Of a stretch of DNA of 64,000 bases, positions 44,009-54,559 are shown piece after piece. This DNA is from Lucinisca nassula. Taxonomy: Eukaryota > Mollusca > Bivalvia > Lucinida > Lucinidae. A program made the translations under genes and the position numbers. The notes beneath the pieces are model-generated. The model did not search any database. It was not told where the DNA came from and saw only the letters and a program-made list of their open reading frames with translations. Numbering within the stretch: the first letter of the stretch is position 1; each line of letters starts with the position of its first letter. The stretch spans positions 203,005,644 through 203,069,643 of the forward strand of contig OY757011.1 in assembly GCA_963580285.1 (NCBI GenBank). The letters are read 5' to 3'.

Positions 44009-44954
44009 TCAGCACCAAGGTCAGAGTTAAGTTATCACAAACACAGCCCTTTCTTTGACATCTCTTGATAGGGAGTTTAGAGCTAGAATTTGTCTCATCA
44101 GTCATCTTACAACATGCATTCGGACTTTTGTACTGTAATTAGAAGGTGGATGTTCCTTTATACTGTAATTGGAAGGTGGGTGATCTTTTCTGCTATATAT
44201 GTAAGCTATTATTTTAAACTTATTCTACTGACGAGGACGCACTCTGGACATGATAGATCGTAAAAGCGATAAACACTATCGATGAATTTAAAATTTCATT
44301 CGCTTCAAGTGTAGCTAGTCCATTATATTTCAATTTCGTTTGCATAAAGTTATCTCTGTTATGAGCTGTTTTATTACCGATTCCGTGACAACTTTATATG
44401 TCACGTCTGACCTACATTTCTGCTGAAATGACTTTGTTTCAATTAAAACTATGAGCTACTAATTGGTTTTGGTGTCCAAGTATAATTATGTGCCTTGCAG
44501 GGATGCAAAGTCTCCAAGTAATTCACAGACAATCAGCTCAGTCGATCGACCGCAGTCTTGTCTTTTGTGGTTTTGTTTTAATCCTTCTGAGTGAAAAATG
44601 TCTATATCTGTTAGGATTATCAGATCAGTTATCAGTTACAATTACTTTGCCGACAGCTCGTACAAAAAATCATCCATTCTGATTGGTGTTGTTTGTTCTA
44701 TTCAGTATTTGTGTTTTGAGATCAGCTGCCATGTAAAGCATTGTGCATTTTCTGTCTCCAATACCTGACAACAGCATTAGAGGACGGTTGTTGAGAATAT
44801 TTCAAAATCACGAAATACGAGTAGGCTGATAAAAGGGACATCGAGCAAGTGCTTTCGGCGAATTCATACTTTACTATTTCCTGACTGCCAGGAGAAGAAA
44901 AGTGACAATGGTAATCCATAAACTTGCACAGGGAGGCGAATACTGATCTATGTC
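44009..44954. other. Intron sequence, no feature recognised
   Basis: A short direct duplication ('tactgtaatt(a)gaaggtgg', 44132 and 44160) is the only structure noted. Confidence 0.4.
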
Positions 44955-45213
44955 TACATTACGAAAACACGCCTATACAAATACATTAGACATTTTACCA
45001 CCGAAAACATGAATATTTTAGGATGACAAAATTGTTTTATTTTGTCTTAGTTCTGCTCTAGATTGTGGGTGTACGTTAGAAGCCCTCGTTGAGCCCAGGT
45101 AGCGAGTTCCCACAATCTATATTTTATACATAATAAAATAAGGTTAACTTCTGTAAACCCTACTTTTAATAAATAAAAGTGGGGTTCAAATGGGTCAGAC
45201 ATATAGTGGCGCT
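44955..45213. mobile_element. Foldback element A, diverged
   Basis: Ends 'cattacgaaaacacgcctat' and 'ggtcagacatatagtggcgc'; centre 'gtgggtgtacgttagaagcc' with a decayed complement. Confidence 0.78.
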
Positions 45214-45279
45214 CATACCCAAAGAACCCGCTTTGCCTGACTGCCCAAATACTTTTGTAGGGACCAGAGAGTGAATATT

Positions 45280-45490
45280 AACCCTTGACCTGCTGAATAT
45301 TCATATATTCCACACCCACTGCCGATTATCAACCAATCAGATTATTTGATGATAATTATTGCAACAAATTCACAATCTGAATGGCAAACAATGTAGATCC
45401 TGATCAGATGGATTCGTCAGAAGCCATCTGATCTGGATCTTCATTGTTTGGAAAATAATGCATATCCGGGCTCAGCAGGACAAGGGTTAA
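45280..45490. mobile_element. TTAA MITE family P, full length
   Basis: TTAACCCTTGACCTGCTGAA left, 'gctcagcaggacaagggttaa' right, with the 'gatcagatgg..tcagaagccatctgatc' hairpin at 45398-45440. Confidence 0.85.
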
Positions 45491-45795
45491 GTCAACTTCG
45501 CATCTGACTATGCCACAAAGTGTGTTGGCTTACAACTTTAGAAACAAAACTTTTCCAACGTTTGCAGAAACTAATAAGAAATCAAACTCCTAACCACATT
45601 TCATACGGGAAATACCAGAACGAGTATAATGATAGAAGTGCTGGCCTAGATCAGACGCCACAGATCAGGGTCATTCACAGTATGTACAAATTCAGTTATT
45701 ATCCAAATACATTTCTGAAAAAATCTTCACTCCTGCATTATAACAGACGGAATATTGCATTCAATTCAAGTAAATGTAAGTAAACGTTTTGAAAA
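45491..45795. other. Intron sequence, no feature recognised
   Basis: Contains an 'agatcagacgcc' motif (45650) shared with the hairpin at 3362, otherwise nothing. Confidence 0.4.
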
Positions 45796-45901
45796 TAGAA
45801 GTGAAGGCAATTATCAGGAATCGATACAACTAACCCACAGCCCCCACCAGAGACACTAAAGGGAAAGAAACGCAAACACGAAACAACCAGACTCTAATGG
45901 T
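45796..45901 (-). mobile_element. RT-1 3'-end fragment with clustered T-to-C
   Basis: 'tagaagtgaaggcaattatc' to 'ccagactctaatgg'. Four of the differences from consensus are T-to-C ('cacagcccccaccagagaca'). Confidence 0.8.
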
Positions 45902-45928
45902 TCCAAAAGTGTTTGAGACATTGAAAAA

Positions 45929-46155
45929 TAGAAGTGGAGGCAATGATCAGGAATCGATACAATTAACCCACAGCTCCCACCAGAGACACCAAAGGAAAAG
46001 AACACAAACATGAAACAACAAACCCTAATGGAAACATTAATAGCGGAAAGCCAACAGGACAGTTATTTTCCCACAAAATGGCCAATAGGCTATCAAAATA
46101 AAATAATATAAGCGACACAAACCATAACAAAAATAAAACGCGACAGAAGAACCTT
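45929..46155 (-). mobile_element. RT-1 copy
   Basis: 'tagaagtggaggcaatgatc' to 'cgcgacagaagaacc'; begins 28 bp after the previous fragment, same orientation. Confidence 0.85.
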
Positions 46156-46442
46156 ATTTACAATGTGTTTATAATGGAAACAGAGGCTTTTTGTCAACCA
46201 CGAAAGATAGTTATCAAAAGGAAAAGTAATTTTGCGCATGGGCAATGACATGTAAACAAGGTCATGTGTCAAAACATTGGAACTGATTGTATTTAAAATA
46301 TTTCAGACTTCGAATTGCAATATCTCAGAAACTAATATAGATAATTTGATCCAGTTTTCAGTTTTCACTTTCCTAAAGCAATGTGCTTTTAGTTCTTAAT
46401 GACTTCACTATCAAGATAAATGACCTTTAATATATCCTTAAA

Positions 46443-46783
46443 TAGAAGTGGAGGCAATGATCAGGAATCGAAACAATTAACCCACAGCTCCCATCAGAGA
46501 CACGAAAGGGAAAGAAACACACACATGAAACAACAGATACTTATGGAAACATAACACCCAAAGACAAACGATAACAAAAATAAACCGCAACAGACAAACC
46601 GTATTGGAACGGTCAGCGGAAACGAATTCCACCAGGGGGCTTAAATCGATTTTACGTGGCCACAATCCTCGCCCTTACTTCCGTCGCGATTAAGACAAAT
46701 AATTTGTTCATTCTCAATGAAGGCCACCTAACTCATCAGTGCAACATCTCCGTGAACACAATGATCGAACAACCATAGAGAAG
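46443..46783 (-). mobile_element. RT-1 copy with internal deletion
   Basis: From 'tagaagtggaggcaatgatc' to 'atcgaacaaccatagaga'. About 100 bases between 'cttatggaaac' and 'acacccaaagacaaac' are missing. Confidence 0.85.
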
Positions 46784-47436
46784 TATAAAATGTTATTATG
46801 AGAACAACCGAAATTGCAAGGCAGTCACAGATGCGCACAAACGTTGAATGATCAGAGTCCTCTATGTTTGCATTAGCTGATATCTGCATCAGGTTACGTC
46901 TGATTTTCCAATTATACTGCCTCTATTATCTGAGCCCCGCCAAGCGAATTTGTGTCTTCGAGCATTCCGTCATGACAAATTTTAACTGCGCATGCACAGC
47001 CATTCAGAGGGGCAAGGGATATGGCTTTCTGTCTGAAGGTTCCTCTTGATTCACTGCTTGTATGAGCGAGCAGCGAAGGTTCTGGCGAGACTGCGCGGAT
47101 GCGCAGGCTCGCCTGAACCTTCGCTGCTCGCATAGGCGATAAGTACCAAAATCGCTTGACGGGGCCCATCTATTGTACTAAGATATTCATGGAAATCAGC
47201 AACCATGTGTATATTTCATTTTCTGGTGCAGATACATCGGCAAAGACCAGAGTAGAATAAAATTGCACGAGTGTGTAGTTAATGCTTATTTCCTGACACT
47301 GAAATCAATATATTTCATATCAAAGGTTCAATGAAGTAGAATAAAGCCAGCGCCTTTAGAAGAAGACGTGAGATATTGCATCGAATCGGTTCAAGAATAA
47401 GACTCATCTCTTTAAACGTTGTTAATTTTTCTAACC
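46784..47436. repeat. Intron sequence with a GC-rich hairpin at 47062-47133
   Basis: Arms 'gcgagcagcgaaggttc' (47066-47082) and its complement (47115-47131) continue inward with 'ggcgagactgcgc/gcgcaggctcgcc' (one mismatch). The rest of the interval is unrecognised. Confidence 0.65.
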
Positions 47437-48208
47437 ATCACGAAAACACACCTATATATTTTGTACGCCTCAAACCCAACTTTTATACAGTAAATGGGTA
47501 CACATTATTGTTCGTATTTCTGCTCAAAACATAGGTTGTGGGTACTCGTTAGAACCGCCTCGCCGAGGCAATTCTAACGAATCCCACAATCTATGTTTAG
47601 AGCAAAAATAAGAAAAATATCAAAATGTTTTATCTGAAAATTTTCAGGTCGGGCCCATCGGAGTCTAACTATTGGTTTAGTCTTGCTCCAGCATTTCAGT
47701 GGTTTCTTGCTGTCGAGTCCTAAGCGTTGTTTCATCACTGTGGTTGTTTGATTATTTGTGTTCACGGAGATGTTGCACTCATGAGTTAGGAGGCCTTCAT
47801 GTGGACTGAACAAATTATTTGTCTAAATCGCGACAGAAGTAAGGGCGAGGATTGTGGCCACGTAAAATCTATTTAAGCCCCCAAGTGGAATTTCATTTCC
47901 GATGACCGTTCCAATGCGGTTCTTCTGTCGCGGTTTATTTTTGTTATGGTTTGTCTTTGGATGTTTGTGTCGCTTATATTATTTTATTTTGGATAGCCTA
48001 TTGGCCATTTTGTGGGAAAGTAACTGTCCTTTTGGCTTTCCACTATTGATGTTTCAAATAGGGTCTGTTGTTTCATGTTTGTGTTTCTTTCCCTTTGGTG
48101 TCTATGATGGGAGCTGTGGGTTGATTGTATCGATTCCTGATCATTGCCTCCACTTCTAGTTTGATAATAAAATGTTCAATACATTTGAATATTCGTGTTT
48201 TCGAAATG
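47437..48208. mobile_element. Foldback element A split by an RT-1 copy
   Basis: Left part 47437-47644 ('catcacgaaaacacacctat' through the central palindrome at 47528-47590) and right end 48170-48208 ('caatacatttgaatattc' then 'gtgttttcgaaatg') belong to one A element; RT-1 fills 47645-48162. Confidence 0.8.
47645..48162 (+). mobile_element. RT-1 copy inserted in a foldback element
   Basis: From 'gtcgggcccatcggagtcta' to 'tgcctccacttcta', the complete 3' region. It includes an 85-codon open frame (47902-48159) reading WESNCPFGFPLLMF and CLCFFPFGVYDGSCGLIVSI, which recurs in other copies. Confidence 0.87.
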
Positions 48209-48357
48209 AAAGAGATTCACTGTATAGGGATAATGATAAAAACGTCAATGTAATTAGGGTTGGACGATATGGTTGGGGTTTTATTACTTAAGAAAAGGAG
48301 TACAGGAACACAAGAAACAGCACTGAAAAGAAAAGGAAGCTATATGATAAGCAAATT

Positions 48358-48986
48358 AATCATTACGATAACACGCCTGTACAAATAAATTGTAACTTTT
48401 ATCGTCAAAAAAATGAAAAATTCAAGATGAAAAATTGTGATATTTTTCTTATGTCTGCTCGAAATATAGATTGTGGGTACTCGCTAGAACCGCCTCATCG
48501 TGACGGTTCTAACGAGTAACCACAATCTATATTCTAGAGCATAAATTAGGAAAATAAGGTTTATCCCTGCAAAACCCAGTTTTATATGTCTAAATCGCGA
48601 CGGAAGTAAGGGCGAGGATTGTGGCCATGTAAAATCGATTTAAGCCCCCCAGTGGAAATCTTTCCACTGACCGTTCCAAGGCGGTTCTTCTGTGGCGATT
48701 TATTTATGTTGTTGTTTGTTACTTACTGTGTGTATCACTTGTGTCTTTTTATTTTTGATGGCCATATGGCCATTTTGTGGGAAAGTAACTGTCCTTATGG
48801 CCTTCCTTTGTTTAGTTTCCATTATGGTCTGGTCGCTTAATGTTTGTGTTTCTTTCCCTTTGGTGTCTTTGATGGACGGAGTAAGTTAATTATATCGATT
48901 CCTGATAATTGTTTTACTTCTTCTTTACTATATTAAAGTGAGGTTCAAGGGGGGTCAAAATTATATAGGTGTGTTTTCCTGATCTG
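48358..48986. mobile_element. Foldback element A split by an RT-1 copy
   Basis: Left part 48358-48585 ('cattacgataacacgcctgt', centre 48475-48525) and right end 48925-48986 ('ctatattaaagtgaggttca', 'taggtgtgttttcctgatc'). Confidence 0.82.
48586..48924 (+). mobile_element. RT-1 copy inserted in a foldback element
   Basis: 'tgtctaaatcgcgacggaag' to 'gataattgttttacttct'; the small hydrophobic frame is open here in two registers. Confidence 0.85.
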
Positions 48987-49239
48987 ATCTTAACTACGAA
49001 ATAGAAGACACATCCCTTTACCGCACCTGCTGTAGCAAAATGGGACTTGTCTAACACACCCTATCAGTTGAACGCACATAGTTTGAAAGACAAGCGGCCA
49101 TTGCGCCGTAAGCAATCACAACTTCCCCCGTAAACTTAGTTTAAGAGACCACTAATTCGTTACAAGGAATGTTGCTAAATTATATAATGACAAATAGATA
49201 CAAGTTTGATGCACCAAAATTCCTTCCAACACGAATACA

Positions 49240-49484
49240 CACAATTAATAATTTTGACCCCCTTTAACCCCACTTGTATATAGTAAAACTGGGATTGAGA
49301 GGGGTAAATATTATTTTTCTTATTTCTGCTCTAAAATAGAGATTGTGGGTACACGTTAGAACCGCCTCATTGAGGCGGTCTAACGTGTACCAACAATCTA
49401 TATTTTGAGCAGAAATAAGAAAAATATCACAATTTTTCATCTTAAAATTTGCCTAATTTGCGGTACAATTTACAATGTAGTTAG
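49240..49484. mobile_element. Foldback element A
   Basis: 'attttgaccccctttaaccc' to 'ttgcggtacaatttacaatg'. Central palindrome 'gggtacacgttagaaccgcc' has a compensated base change in both arms (acacg/cgtgt). The outermost TIRs are lost. Confidence 0.8.
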
Positions 49485-49615
49485 CATATGTGTTATGACA
49501 CGCGGTGAAATTACCAACGAAACACTGATACAAGCGTTCAGAAACACAATTTCTTCGTACCAAAAACTGTCGTTGGGGCTCAAATCTGCAGCTTATTTTC
49601 AGTTTATTTCCAAGG

Positions 49616-49700
49616 TCAGTTCAAGATTATTTCATTTGTATCGAGCCTAACATCAGTCAGAGTTGGGCAAAAACCTGAGTACCCTGAATTGGGATTCAAC
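49616..49700 (-). mobile_element. SINE-1 tail fragment, diverged
   Basis: 'agttcaagattatttcattt' to 'aaaacctgagtaccctg' matches the SINE-1 tail. Confidence 0.65.
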
Positions 49701-50252
49701 AGTACATACGTACTTGTGCCTCAAGTAGAAAAATAGTGTCTGAAGCAGACGGAAAAAAGACAATGACAAATGTTCATCAGCGAATGACCAGTATAGAGGT
49801 AAGAAGGAAATGATTATCTCACATCGTCACCCATTGTTTACTGATGGACTTCTCCATTGTTATATGCTGGACAAATGTATTTGTCATTTAAGGTCTACTC
49901 GATCTATGTTTTTGTGTCTATACTATTTTTGGCAGCAAATCGTGTAGTCGAGCAGTTTATTCCTTGATCTGAAGCCGCATCTTGTGCCGTGTTTTACGGG
50001 TCTGCAATCTTTGTACCTTTTTATGTTTTTCCCGGTTGTGAATGCGCTAATGTGCCATGACTTGAACTAACAATAATCTGTGTTATAAAATGAAAGTGAT
50101 TGCAGTTCAAAGAGTTTCTATTAAAAGAATTACTTAATAGTATGTTGTTTTCAATCGATGACTTATCTTCGATAAACATTGCATACATTCACCTATTACT
50201 CCCGTAATGTGTCGTATCCAACAAAAAGATCAAGGGGACACAATTTGACTTG
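49701..50252. other. Intron sequence, no feature recognised
   Basis: No repeat or exon-like segment seen. Confidence 0.4.
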
Positions 50253-50749
50253 TTAACCCATTCAGTACCAGAAACCCCTTAACATTACGATAACACACCA
50301 GTGCGACAAAGTGCATTTTTTCACATCCCCAAAATGGCTACTTTTTTGGTGAAAATCTGTGTTATTTTTGTTATTTTTACTCCAAACATAGGTTTTGGGT
50401 GCTCGTTAGAACCGCCTCATTGAGGCGGTTCTAAGAGTACCCACAACATATGTGTTGGAGCAGAAATAAGGAAACTAATGTTTACCCCCTAAACCCAAGT
50501 TTTCTTTATATAAAGTGGGGTTTATGGGGGGTCTTTATTTCACGGACTTGTTCACGTGGTGAGGTGTACCTTGGCAAACAATGCAGTCCCAGATCAGACA
50601 CCGCAGAACAGGGGCTCCACTGTTTTCTAAAGGTTCAGTCATTTTCCAAATAAATTTTGATGACAACACAACCTGACAACCTTAAATTTTGAAATGGACT
50701 CATGCCGTATATAAGGAGGAATATTCCATTTGGTACAAAAAGGGTTAAT
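50253..50749. mobile_element. TTAA-flanked MITE containing a nested foldback B
   Basis: Outer ends 'ttaacccattcagtaccaga' and 'ggtacaaaaagggttaa' are inverted with TTAA. Internal motif 'aacaatgcagtcccagatca' relates it to 3322-3549. The foldback B element occupies 50283-50560. Confidence 0.7.
50283..50560. mobile_element. Foldback element B
   Basis: Ends 'cattacgataacacaccagt' and 'cacggacttgttcacgtggt'; central palindrome at about 50398-50446. Confidence 0.85.
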
Positions 50750-50934
50750 AAGCAGCAGAACGGTCTAGAGTTTTAAACTTCTATAACGAAAACATACAAA
50801 AATGCGACACCCATTTTGCGCTAGTTTTAAGTCTTTTTAGTATATCCGACAAAGAAACAGTAAAAAAAACATAAAGTAACATCCCATTGTTAAGAAATAA
50901 CATACAAGTCAATTTTGAAAAGTTCGACGCACTC

Positions 50935-51067
50935 AAAGCAACTAAACTAGCTGCACAACAATCACAACATCACAAACAGAAAGCCGAAAGAACAGTTTTT
51001 TTCTCCCGAAATCGCCCAATGGCTATACAAAATAATGACAAAATATTACCAGCACAAACATGCAAAA
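50935..51067 (-). mobile_element. RT-1 fragment, old
   Basis: 'cacaacatcacaaacagaaa' and 'gaaatcgcccaatggctata' match the RT-1 3' region with many changes. Confidence 0.55.
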
Positions 51068-51415
51068 CATACATTTAATATTGAAACTAACCCGCTTATA
51101 AGACCAATACCATTGCATGTAAAATGCGATTTGCTGAATGCTATGGAAGACGAAATCAACGATTCCAAATTGCAATGGTAATGTTGCACTATTCCTACTC
51201 TTGGACCCAATTGTATAAATTTATATAACGCTTTATGAAAATGCTTTAAAAGATTATGAGGATATACCATAGCCTGTAAATATGATCCTAAAACATTTTT
51301 TTATTCAGATGCAGCAAGGGCAAATATTTCACGAATCAGGACAGTCACAGTAGCCCATGCTGCAGTTTCAATACTCTTGCACTAAAATTAATGATACGAA
51401 AGCGTTTTTTGGTTT
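51068..51415. other. Intron sequence, no feature recognised
   Basis: The segment 'cagatgcagcaagggc...agtattgaaact' type sequence near 51305-51385 resembles 51750-51810 ('gatcaggatggccacggtgc', 'ctgcagttttaacactcttg'), so a diverged repeat is present here twice. Confidence 0.45.
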
Positions 51416-51642
51416 TGTTTTGTTTGTTTGTTTGTTTTATGGCATTGTTAAGATTCTTTTGGCTTTCCGCTGTTGATGTTTCCATTAGTGTCTGTTGTTT
51501 CATGTTTGTGTTTCTTTCCCTTTGGTGTCTCTGATGGGAGCTGTGGGTAAATTGTATCGATTCCTAATCATTGTCTCCACCTCTCCTTTTCACTTATTTC
51601 GTAATCGGAGGTGAACTAAAACTAAGTACCTTGCCTTCACGT
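51416..51642 (-). mobile_element. SINE-1 tail split by an RT-1 fragment
   Basis: 'tttgtttgtttgttttatgg' (51425) and 'ttatttcgtaatcggaggtg' (51594) are neighbouring parts of SINE-1, separated by RT-1 at 51455-51588. Confidence 0.65.
51455..51588 (+). mobile_element. RT-1 3'-end fragment
   Basis: 'cttttggctttccgctgttg' to 'ctaatcattgtctccacctc'. Confidence 0.83.
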
Positions 51643-51828
51643 CTATTTTGATGAATATTCGTGCACTATGTGCACGCTGCAACTATAGTATATAAAATAC
51701 GTTCTGATAAACTCATCGACATGAATTCTATATACATCAAGGATAAAGCGTTTACGGATCAGGATGGCCACGGTGCCCTTGCTGCAGTTTTAACACTCTT
51801 GCTCTAAAGTGAATATAAATACACGAAA

Positions 51829-51992
51829 GTGTTTTTATGGCCCTGTTGAGATTGTTTAACTTATTTTGTGCCGATCGCAATCGGAGGTGAACTACAACCG
51901 GAGTATTCGGAGAAGAAAACTATCTGCCTTTTCATCTCACATGTGACCCAAGCGAGGCTCGAACCCACAGCGGTGATAGACCTAATGTTTAG
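51829..51992 (-). mobile_element. SINE-1, head truncated
   Basis: 'tttttatggccctgttgaga' to 'ggctcgaacccacagcggtg', including the B box (on the minus strand GGGTTCGAGCC). Confidence 0.8.
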
Positions 51993-52012
51993 ATCTTTCT
52001 GTAAGGGCAAAT

Positions 52013-52428
52013 AGAAATGAAGTCACTCTGATCAGAAATCGATGCAATTACCTCTCACATCCCAACCAAGACACCAAACGGGACAGAAACACTAAAATAA
52101 ACAACTTCACCACAACGCAAACGTCAAAATCGGAAATCCAAAAGGACAGTTACTGTCCCACAAAATGGCAAAATGGCTGTCCAAAACAAAGGTCTCGCCT
52201 GTTTTTTCTCTCGTGGCTTAGACAAATAATTTGTTCAGTTCGCACGAAGGATTTCTGACACATCAGTACAGCATCTCCCAGAACATAAAAATCAAAAACG
52301 ATGAGGACTAGACAGCATGAACTAAGTGAAATGGTGGCCGAAGAAGAAAACCATAAGTTGGACTCGGGTGGACTCCAGATGGTCTCCGGTGCGCCCGACC
52401 AGAGACAGAGCATCAGGCACCAATCGAA
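52013..52428 (-). mobile_element. RT-1 copy, diverged
   Basis: 'tagaaatgaagtcactctga' to 'agacagagcatcaggcacca'; an internal block around 52190 is deleted. Confidence 0.8.
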
Positions 52429-52439
52429 ACCCGAAACAG

Positions 52440-52688
52440 GTAATTGACTAAACAGTACAGGCCCATATCAGACGCAGACGCCGCGGAACAACAGTGTTTG
52501 CAACAAGTTCTGCCATTTTCCAAAGAAAGTTTGAGGAAAACACAACATGTTGTCCCTAAATTATACAATGTACGTCTGCTATATCTACCTATCTAATCCG
52601 GCCATTGTTCTCAGTCGGAGAGCTAGTCGGACTAGACAGGTTTCGGTGTATAAGGAGGAATATTCTTATTGGTACAAAAAGAGTTAAG
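52440..52688. mobile_element. Decayed TTAA-type MITE
   Basis: 'caggcccatatcagacgcag', 'gtataaggaggaatattctt' and 'ggtacaaaaagagttaa' match the inner and right parts of the 50253-50749 element. Confidence 0.6.
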
Positions 52689-53591
52689 AGATAGTGCTCT
52701 AACCAGCTTGGCCACTAGGCATACTATATCCACCTTCAAGGAAGACATGTCTTAAATTCTCTATCTGACTAACCAATTTGTTTAAGTGAGTGCGCGGATC
52801 AATATCAAATAGCTGCATGTGGTCACTAATTCACTTACTTGCTATTGTCTGAAACACGCTATACTTGTAGGAGTCTAGCTAGACATTAGTGGGCAATAAA
52901 GCCAAGAAGTATTGTACAAATTAATCATTAGTCTGGCGCGAAAGTCGCAATGCAACATTCCGCTTGCCGTCCTTAACGTAATATTAACCCAATCATGTCG
53001 AATGAACAATTCTTCAATATTGCTTAAACGGGTCCATTACCGATGTACGAGTTAATTTGTTTTGGCATTGTTTAACAAGAATTCATAATTATGCGTTTCA
53101 AGTTGATACTAAAGATCCAGATCAGACACCTGATATGGTTCTTTACAGCCATCAAATGACCATTGTATAAGATGCTAGGCCGAAAAAGGTTCTTACAGCA
53201 AATTAGGCATACAGTGAGCTTTAAAACCAGAAATGTAGTTTTTATTTGAAAACCTGACCTAATTTGTCGACAGGAAAAGCAAACGTGCAAATCTATCAGT
53301 ATTATATGCAGCCATGCAGTAACATGTCTAGCTCGGTACAACTGATATATTGTTTTTTCCGCTCCATCCGACAATAGCGTCTAAAAATGATTTTTCACGT
53401 TTTAGACTCTGAATGTAGCGGTAGATTTATCTGGTAAAACAATGAATGTCAAGCAATATTGCAAATGTTGCACACCAAACAAGAAAGAAACTCACATTTT
53501 ACCCCCCCCCCCCAAAAAACCCAAACCAGTCTTCGAATTGTACCGAATGTGAACTTAAACTTAGTAATGATACAAAAAGATCACAGAAAAC
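52689..53591. other. Intron sequence, no feature recognised
   Basis: A C11 tract at 53502 and a 100-codon minus-strand frame (53072-53374) without known motif; nothing else. Confidence 0.35.
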
Positions 53592-53884
53592 AAAGATCAG
53601 GAATCGACACAATTAACTTACTCCACCCATCAAAGACACCAAAGGGAAAGAAACACAAACATGAGGCGACCAGACCATAATGGACACATTAACAAAGGAA
53701 GGCCATAAGGGCAGTTACTTTCCCACAAAATGGCCAAATGGCCATCCGAAATAAAAAAGACACAAGTGATACTCACAGTAAGTAACAAACAACAATATAA
53801 TAAACCGCAACATAAGAAACGCATTGAAACGGTCAGTGGAAAGAATTCCACTGGGGGCTTAAATCGATTTTACATGGCCATAAT
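53592..53884 (-). mobile_element. RT-1 copy
   Basis: 'caaagatcaggaatcgacac' to 'cgattttacatggccataat'; small hydrophobic frame open at 53630-53851. Confidence 0.85.
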
Positions 53885-53902
53885 CCTTAATTATAATAAT
53901 CT

Positions 53903-54097
53903 TAAGCCTGCCCAGGCAAAGCAGTGCAAGTCGGACCGTCTATGCTTATAAGCCCTATTTGCTTCATTGGGTGACAGGGCTTGATATTTCATTTCATCTC
54001 GGTGTCGGGTACGAGTCCCACAAACTCGAAGCAACGTCTCCAAAATTACCTTTACCGTATTGACGGGGACGTTAAACCCCAATTCAAACAAACAAAT
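53903..54097 (+). mobile_element. SINE-2, 5' truncated
   Basis: 'taagcctgcccaggcaaagc' to 'gttaaaccccaattcaaaca'. Confidence 0.85.
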
Positions 54098-54411
54098 CAA
54101 TTTTATTGATACCAAAATAAACGCATTGGTTGTCTTGAAACAATCGAGCCGTTATCATACCTCCTACACTTACATTTTAAGGGGCAATATAAAATGTGAA
54201 AGGCAATGACGTGATTAACTTAACTCTGGTGTCGAAATGAGCTTGAAATGTTTGTGCAAATTGTGTGAGTAATAGACGATTCCTTATAAGCCTACACTAG
54301 CTAGTCTGACAAAGACAACATGGAAACCTTACCTGATATTATTTGAATGAATACTTTATGTCGTGTAAGCTGACGGTTTGTGGTCAGAAATGGGTGTGAC
54401 ACATTTAATTT

Positions 54412-54413
<2 letters not shown>

Positions 54414-54466
<53 letters not shown>
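54414..54466. repeat. (GA)n microsatellite
   Basis: About 26 GA repeats, 24 bp from the end of the donor of PKG exon a, on the intron side. Confidence 0.95.
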
Positions 54467-54469
<3 letters not shown>

Positions 54470-54495
54470 GGAGAGGATGAAGATGCGCCACTTAC

Positions 54496-54559
54496 CACTT
54501 CCAGTACATCGGCTAATTTTGATAATTTCTCATTTGGCAGCTTTTGCAGTAAAGGCACA
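54496..54559 (-). CDS. PRKG1-like: PKG exon a: linker helix before CNB-B
   Basis: This 64-nt exon is bounded by a pyrimidine-rich acceptor (cttctttacag) and a GTAAGT donor at 54490-54495. It starts with the third base of a split codon, then encodes VPLLQKLPNEKLSKLADVLEV and ends in phase 0. The motif KLADVLE is the helix that leads into CNB-B in PKGs, where FLKSVP..LP..ILSKLADVLE is typical. The split codon would be Ser if the previous exon ends in AG. The donor side is followed about 30 nt later by a (GA)n tract. No upstream exon was found to the right in the window. Confidence 0.9.

Larger units (their letters stand above)
11617..54559 (-). other. PRKG1-like: Gene span: cGMP-dependent protein kinase, five internal exons
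   Basis: PKG is a cytosolic Ser/Thr kinase held inactive until cGMP binds two tandem CNB domains. Five minus-strand exons with AG acceptors and GT donors join in phase (64+78+95+69+78 = 384 nt, 128 codons). Read 5' to 3' they give [61 protein letters not shown] and SFIQFIGNLIELREKDYGDE, the order of PKG CNB-B and the following helix. The phosphate-binding cassette keeps FGE, the Arg and the following Thr that in PKGs favours cGMP. Introns are about 15.8, 1.0, 16.8 and 8.9 kb. PKGs are usually around 670 residues, so the regulatory N-terminus, CNB-A and the kinase domain are outside or not found. The segment after CNB-B looks more like PKG I/foraging than PKG II; subtype is inference. Confidence 0.9.

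Noticed and set aside
54301..54495. Extension of PKG exon a into the SLSLSL repeat
   Set aside because: The frame runs through the GTAAGT donor and a (GA)n microsatellite, so it is intron.
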